A DNA stretch of 61,086 bases from CAWGXG01 sp963826505 (GTDB lineage: Bacteria > Chloroflexota > Anaerolineae > Aggregatilineales > Aggregatilineaceae), in contig CAWGXG010000004.1 of NCBI GenBank assembly GCA_963826505.1, positions 1-61,086 of the forward strand, written 5' to 3'. Each line of letters starts with the position of its first letter. The stretch's first letter is position 1. The notes beneath the pieces were generated by a model. That model was given only the letters and a program-made list of their open reading frames with translations, ran no database searches and was not told the origin of the DNA. Both the position numbers and the translations under genes were made by a program. Below, piece by piece: positions 57,871 through 61,086 of this stretch.

Positions 57871-57896
57871 AGCCCGGTTAACTCCGGGCTTTTGTA
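57871..57896 (+). terminator. Rho-independent terminator of the uptake operon
   Basis: AGCCCGG (57871-57877), loop TTAACT, CCGGGCT (57884-57890), followed by TTTGTATTGT. It lies 130 bases after the aldolase stop. Confidence 0.85.
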
Positions 57897-57923
57897 TTGT
57901 GATGCCGTACTCCCAAAACAAGC

Positions 57924-58140
57924 CCGTACTCTCAATAAACCTCATCCACGAGAAGAACAAACCCAGACGATGCCTCCATTTGCTGGTAGAATACCTACAC
58001 AGATCGGTGGTCAGGAAAGGCGAGGTTAGATGGTTTGGTTCGTGGTCATGGAGATCTTCTCGACGCTGCTGGAATGGGTAAGATTAGGGCGGAAATCAGC
58101 AGCAGAGAAGGACCTCGAAATGCTGCTGCTGCGCCCGTAG
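57924..58140 (+). pseudogene. IS relic with transposase N-terminus
   Basis: CCCGTACTCTCAATAAACC at 57924-57942 matches the family end at 7812. The frame from ATG 58030 to TAG 58138-58140 gives 36 residues (MVWFVVMEIFSTLLEWVRLG, RKSAAEKDLEMLLLRP), homologous to the N-terminus of the transposase at 15144 (FCVWQVVSTLIELIRLGRRS). It stops where a second relic in the opposite orientation begins at 58134. A shorter end-like string lies just before it at 57902-57918. Confidence 0.65.
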
Positions 58141-58340
58141 AATTCCAAAAATTTATCTACGGCGAAATCCAGCCCGGGGCGGCCCCTCGGCAGTAATGCC
58201 GCCCAGCACCTTACGATAGCGCACCGTGCCTTGTTGGGAAGCTGGAAACATACCAGAGGGGCTGTCCTGTTCAAGACCTTGCTGGGGCCGCCGGGCGTTG
58301 TAATACTCTGCGATTCTTCCCGTGATCAACTTCGGGATAC
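58134..58340 (-). pseudogene. IS relic with transposase C-terminus
   Basis: Begins with an element-end-like CCCGTAG followed by AATTCCAAAAATTT. On the minus strand it encodes a C-terminal transposase tail (GRIAEYYNARRPQQGLEQDS, then VRYRKVLGGITAEG), matching RPHQGLEQQIPV ... VLGGII in the copies at 15144 and 7853. The rest of the gene is missing where the IS1-like end begins. With its neighbour it forms a nested relic. Confidence 0.65.
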
Positions 58341-58403
58341 TATGAACCCGAAAGGGCGACTGCGCCCCATCCCTGATTTTCCCGCGTCTGGCCACGCTAT
58401 ACC
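58341..58403. repeat. End remnant of the IS1-like element
   Basis: Contains a terminator-like GGGCGAC..GCGCCCC hairpin, then GATTTTCCCGCGTCTGG and CTATACC, the same order as the right ends of the IS1-like copies at 51809 and 4659. No transposase sequence. It probably remains from an insertion that truncated the neighbouring relic. Confidence 0.6.
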
Positions 58404-58483
58404 CGCGCGTTGATGTTGGCATCACACCCTGAATTATCCTAATACTCTATATGCAACACCATTCAACTATGGAGAGCATATAG

Positions 58484-59674
58484 ATGCATCACAGACTACA
58501 CCGCTCACGGTTGGGAGGTCTTTGTGTGCTTGCGGCTGCGCTGCTAATGGGCATACCGGTTGTGTCCGCGCAAGATGACTGCGCCACCTTCACTCAGGTC
58601 GCATGGGACGCCGCCGTCGAATCCTGCGCCGATCTCGCAACAGGGACCGTCTGCTATGGGCACGGAGATATATCTGCCGCGCTCAGCCTAGACGCCGCAT
58701 CGTTTGATGCGGTTGGCAACACGGTTTCACTGGAATCGGTCACTACATTGCAGCTCGCGCCGTTCGACCTGGACGCAGGCGTCTGGGGTATCGTTTACGC
58801 CGCACTCGAAGCGGAAGGCGGCGCGTTCACGGTTGTGCTGATGGGCGACGTGACCGTCGACAGCCTGTCGATAGATGAGATCGTATATACTGGCGGGCGC
58901 AGTCGTCGCGGGGACTGCCCCGGCCCAGTGGATGGCGTGCTCGTCACGCGGAGGGGTGCGGCAGGCGACTCGCTAACCCTCAACGGCGAGATGTTTACCT
59001 TTGGGGATGGGGCGAGCGCCTTCTTCGCGGTCGAATCGGATGGATCGCTCGTCCCAACCGTACTGTCCGGCGAGATCACCGATCCGACAGGGGAACCGAT
59101 CCCAGCTAACACTGACGCTGGCGACATGGACTTGTCCGATCTCTTCGCGCCATCTCTAGCCGGTGAAGCAGGCGATGATAGTGTGGCAAGCGGGGACCCG
59201 GACCTAGCAACCGGCATCTTCGATCCGACATCACTGTTGGCGCACGTAACCACGCAAATTGAGACCCACGATCCCGACTTGGCGGCGGGCGGCGATATGG
59301 CCCTGCTCTCCGGCACCTGGGAATCGAACCCGGTTACGTTTGCGTTTGAGGGCTGCTCGCAAAGCGAAGAGACCACGCTGCGCGAAACCATGGGCGGCTC
59401 GCTGACTAAGGAGATCACGTTTGGCGAAACATTCGATCACCGCGCGTTCATCGAGCAAATGAGCCAGAGTGAACTTCCGCCAGAAATGTCCTTCAGCAAT
59501 CCGGCCCCGAATTTCTACAACTATGTAATGCCAACCGATTGGGTGATTATTTATACCGACATGTACCTGATTTCGCCGACCGAGTGGTACAGCGTCTACA
59601 GCTTTGATCGCGCGCCGAGCGGCGACACGTGCCGGATGGCGTTAGCATCCGTCTTTGTGCGCGTCGGCGACTAA
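58484..59674 (+). CDS. Secreted protein of unknown function
   Basis: 396 residues with a signal peptide at 1-29 (LGGLCVLAAALLMGIPVVSA). The mature part is acidic and Cys-containing: DDCATFTQVAWDAAVESCAD then TGTVCYGHG, repeated hydrophobic beta segments, and a C-terminal half with FAFEGCSQSEETTLRE and YNYVMPTDWVIIYTDMYLIS. The N-terminal Cys-rich region resembles surface proteins of Chloroflexota with repeated beta structure. Function unknown. ATG 58484 is preceded by GGAG (58471-58474). Confidence 0.75.
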   Translation: MHHRLHRSRLGGLCVLAAALLMGIPVVSAQDDCATFTQVAWDAAVESCADLATGTVCYGHGDISAALSLDAASFDAVGNTVSLESVTTLQLAPFDLDAGVWGIVYAALEAEGGAFTVVLMGDVTVDSLSIDEIVYTGGRSRRGDCPGPVDGVLVTRRGAAGDSLTLNGEMFTFGDGASAFFAVESDGSLVPTVLSGEITDPTGEPIPANTDAGDMDLSDLFAPSLAGEAGDDSVASGDPDLATGIFDPTSLLAHVTTQIETHDPDLAAGGDMALLSGTWESNPVTFAFEGCSQSEETTLRETMGGSLTKEITFGETFDHRAFIEQMSQSELPPEMSFSNPAPNFYNYVMPTDWVIIYTDMYLISPTEWYSVYSFDRAPSGDTCRMALASVFVRVGD

Positions 59675-59946
59675 TCGGGCACATTCAGCGTTCCCCTGCA
59701 ATCGCTTGCTGGCACCCTGTCCGCGGGCAACTCAACAGATCTACCCGTGAATGTGCCTGTCAAGCCGCTCTAGAGTCAGCATAACGCATGCCTGTGGCTG
59801 TGCTGGCTACTTTCCTCATCCAAGGAGAAATTGCCTGTCAAGCAGTCCTGTTTTCAATCCTCGATTATGCTCCAGTCGTCGATGGCTTCGTTCCAGTACG
59901 AACACGTCATCGTGCAGTACAAAGACCCACAGCCCCGGCGATAGAA

Positions 59947-60138
59947 CTATCCAGGGCCGTGGGCCAGTTGGTGTTCACGTTGGCGTTTGGCACGTTGGCG
60001 ACAAGCATTAGAACAGTAGAACCGACGGCGGCCACCCTGAGGAACTGGATCAGGCAGTATCTCACCGCACACTACACAGCGCCGCTCCCCATGGCGGCGC
60101 TCACTTTGGGAAGATGCCGTTCCCGTTACGCCTGTCAA
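59947..60138 (-). CDS. Small Cys-rich zinc-ribbon protein
   Basis: About 63 residues with two Cys pairs: RCVVCGEILPDPVPQGGRRR then FYCSNACRQRAKRQREHQ, a CxxC ... CxxxC knuckle with a basic tail, similar to short zinc-finger proteins carried by plasmids and phages. The only start in frame is TTG 60138, overlapping the end of the preceding membrane-protein gene by about 38 bases. It may act in nucleic-acid binding. Confidence is limited by the start codon. Confidence 0.5.
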   Translation of the reverse strand: MTGVTGTASSQSERRHGERRCVVCGEILPDPVPQGGRRRFYCSNACRQRAKRQREHQLAHGPG

Positions 60139-60956
60139 GGTCAGTAGTTATGATCGCACGTACAGGCATCTCTTCATCAGGCTCCGGCTCTTCATACCAC
60201 AGATCAGCCTGCATTTCGCGATAAACGGCTGCCCGCCAGTTGTCGACGGACATGTTGCCCAGCGTTTCCTTGCGTCGTGAGTTGACTTTAAATAGTGCAT
60301 CCCGCAGCGCATTGGCATAGAACTGGAACCACTGCAGATGCTTTCTGGTTCAGCAGTCGCTGCTTGCCATTGCGCAAGAACTGCCTGGAATGCGCGTCAT
60401 CTGCGTGTCGTTGTTCGATGCGCTCAAGCACTTGCTCTTTTAGCACGTAAGCCGTACTGAGAACCAAAAGCGGGGGCGCGATCGCTTCCAACCAAGCGAA
60501 CGGGCTCGAGGTATGCCCTGGGAGCGCGATCTGGATATTCCCTGTCAGTGCCAAAATTGTGGCGATGGTCATCGAAATATATAGGAGCCTACTAGATGAC
60601 CGGCTGGTCCCAAGCGTCGCCAGAGCCAGCGAGAACACAACCTGGCCGACCTCGGCAGACAGCACTGTGGCAAGACCGACCGCGGTCATGGCTATGCTGC
60701 TGGATACAGCCTGACCGAAGGTTTTGGAACCAATTACGTAAAGACGGATGGCAAAAGGGGTGAACGCAGCCAGCAGCAAAACAATGCACAGGATGCTGAT
60801 GAGCCGGGTAATGGACGAAGGATATTTGCTGATCGTGTGATGCGCGAATTGTTCTCGCGCAGGTCGCGGGCCAATGGACCGCACCATGGCTTGGCGAGCC
60901 GCCTGACGTGCGGCTTGCCGTTGTTCTTGAGTAAGTGGACGCAGGTTGTCTAGCAT
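60101..60956 (-). pseudogene. Membrane protein, unknown, one frameshift
   Basis: Merged, about 285 residues from ATG 60956. Cytosolic basic N-terminus (TQEQRQAARQAARQAMVRS), then four or five helices (ITRLISILCIVLLLAAFTPF, AIRLYV; AMTAVGLATVLSAEVGQVVF; LLYISMTIATILALTGNIQI; APPLLVLSTAYVLKE). After a break near 60340 (AAAG run) the frame continues HLQWFQFYANALRDALFKVN ... DLWYEEPEPDEEMPVRAIIT and ends at 60101. The charged C-terminus is cytosolic. Phage- or plasmid-type membrane proteins have this layout; no named family. Confidence 0.55.
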
Positions 60957-61086
60957 GGGAACCCTCTGTATACTGACACTGTGTAACTGGCTCTACGCCA
61001 CGAGGACTTTGGGAAAAACGAAGCGATACTGCTTCGATTTCCACATAAATACGGCGCGGTCGGTGAGGGTTCCAAGCCCGTCGCTC

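Noticed and set aside
1..61086. CRISPR array
   Set aside because: No regularly spaced direct repeats were seen; the repeats present are inverted ends and hairpins.

Overview
The window looks like an accessory region of a moderately GC-rich bacterial chromosome, most likely a member of the Chloroflexota (Anaerolineae-like). That guess rests on gene style: a NarL-type kinase with a large uncharacterised sensor domain, a TIR-WD40 protein, heavy insertion-sequence load, and long sarcosine-oxidase and sugar-uptake operons. There is no rRNA, tRNA or ribosomal protein gene to settle the taxonomy.

Layout. (1) 1-9 kb is a mobile-element patchwork: an IS3-type element that has cut a DUF1089 (glycolipid-binding) gene, an intact IS1-like element, a TIR-transmembrane-WD40 gene, a HicAB toxin-antitoxin pair and an integrase-core element. 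(2) 9.1-14.9 kb holds a sensor kinase and response regulator, a degenerate receiver protein, two small membrane proteins and a zinc-free alcohol dehydrogenase relative. (3) 15.0-18.5 kb has a 719-bp deletion derivative of an integrase-core element sitting in a LuxR-type gene, an HNH nuclease pair and a second integrase-core element with perfect 23-bp ends. (4) 18.6-41.0 kb is a long minus-strand catabolic operon read from a PucR regulator: MttB-type methyltransferase, sarcosine oxidase BDAG, a peptide/betaine-type ABC transporter, amidotransferase, MmgE/PrpD, GH4, class III aminotransferase, SDR, betaine-homocysteine methyltransferase family and an FAD amine oxidoreductase. (5) 41.1-50.0 kb is a divergent plus-strand operon: phytanoyl-CoA dioxygenase, URO-D-like protein, aldose epimerase, Gfo/Idh dehydrogenase, GH116 and a multidomain ADP-ribosylglycohydrolase. 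(6) 50.2-51.8 kb is a decayed IS1-like copy. (7) 51.8-57.9 kb is an IclR-controlled sugar or sugar-acid uptake operon with a 2-hydroxyacid dehydrogenase and a DapA-family aldolase. (8) 57.9-61.1 kb holds nested IS relics, a secreted protein, a Cys-rich small protein and a membrane protein.

How the genes fit together: regions 4 and 5 share a divergent control region and a matching 17-bp palindrome, present upstream of mttB and between pucR and phyH. The enzyme set reads as stepwise N-demethylation (MttB or BHMT family, FAD oxidoreductase, sarcosine oxidase) joined to glycoside-cleaving enzymes (GH4, GH116, ADP-ribosylglycohydrolase). This suggests use of glycine betaine or a glycosylated quaternary amine; the substrate is an inference.

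Quality warning: about thirty single-base indels interrupt genes between 18.6 and 36 kb and again between 43.5 and 49.3 kb, while the intervening core (36.2-43.2 kb) and the 51.8-57.8 kb operon are clean. This is either genuine decay or locally poor sequence. Genes hit by indels are given as one merged feature each.
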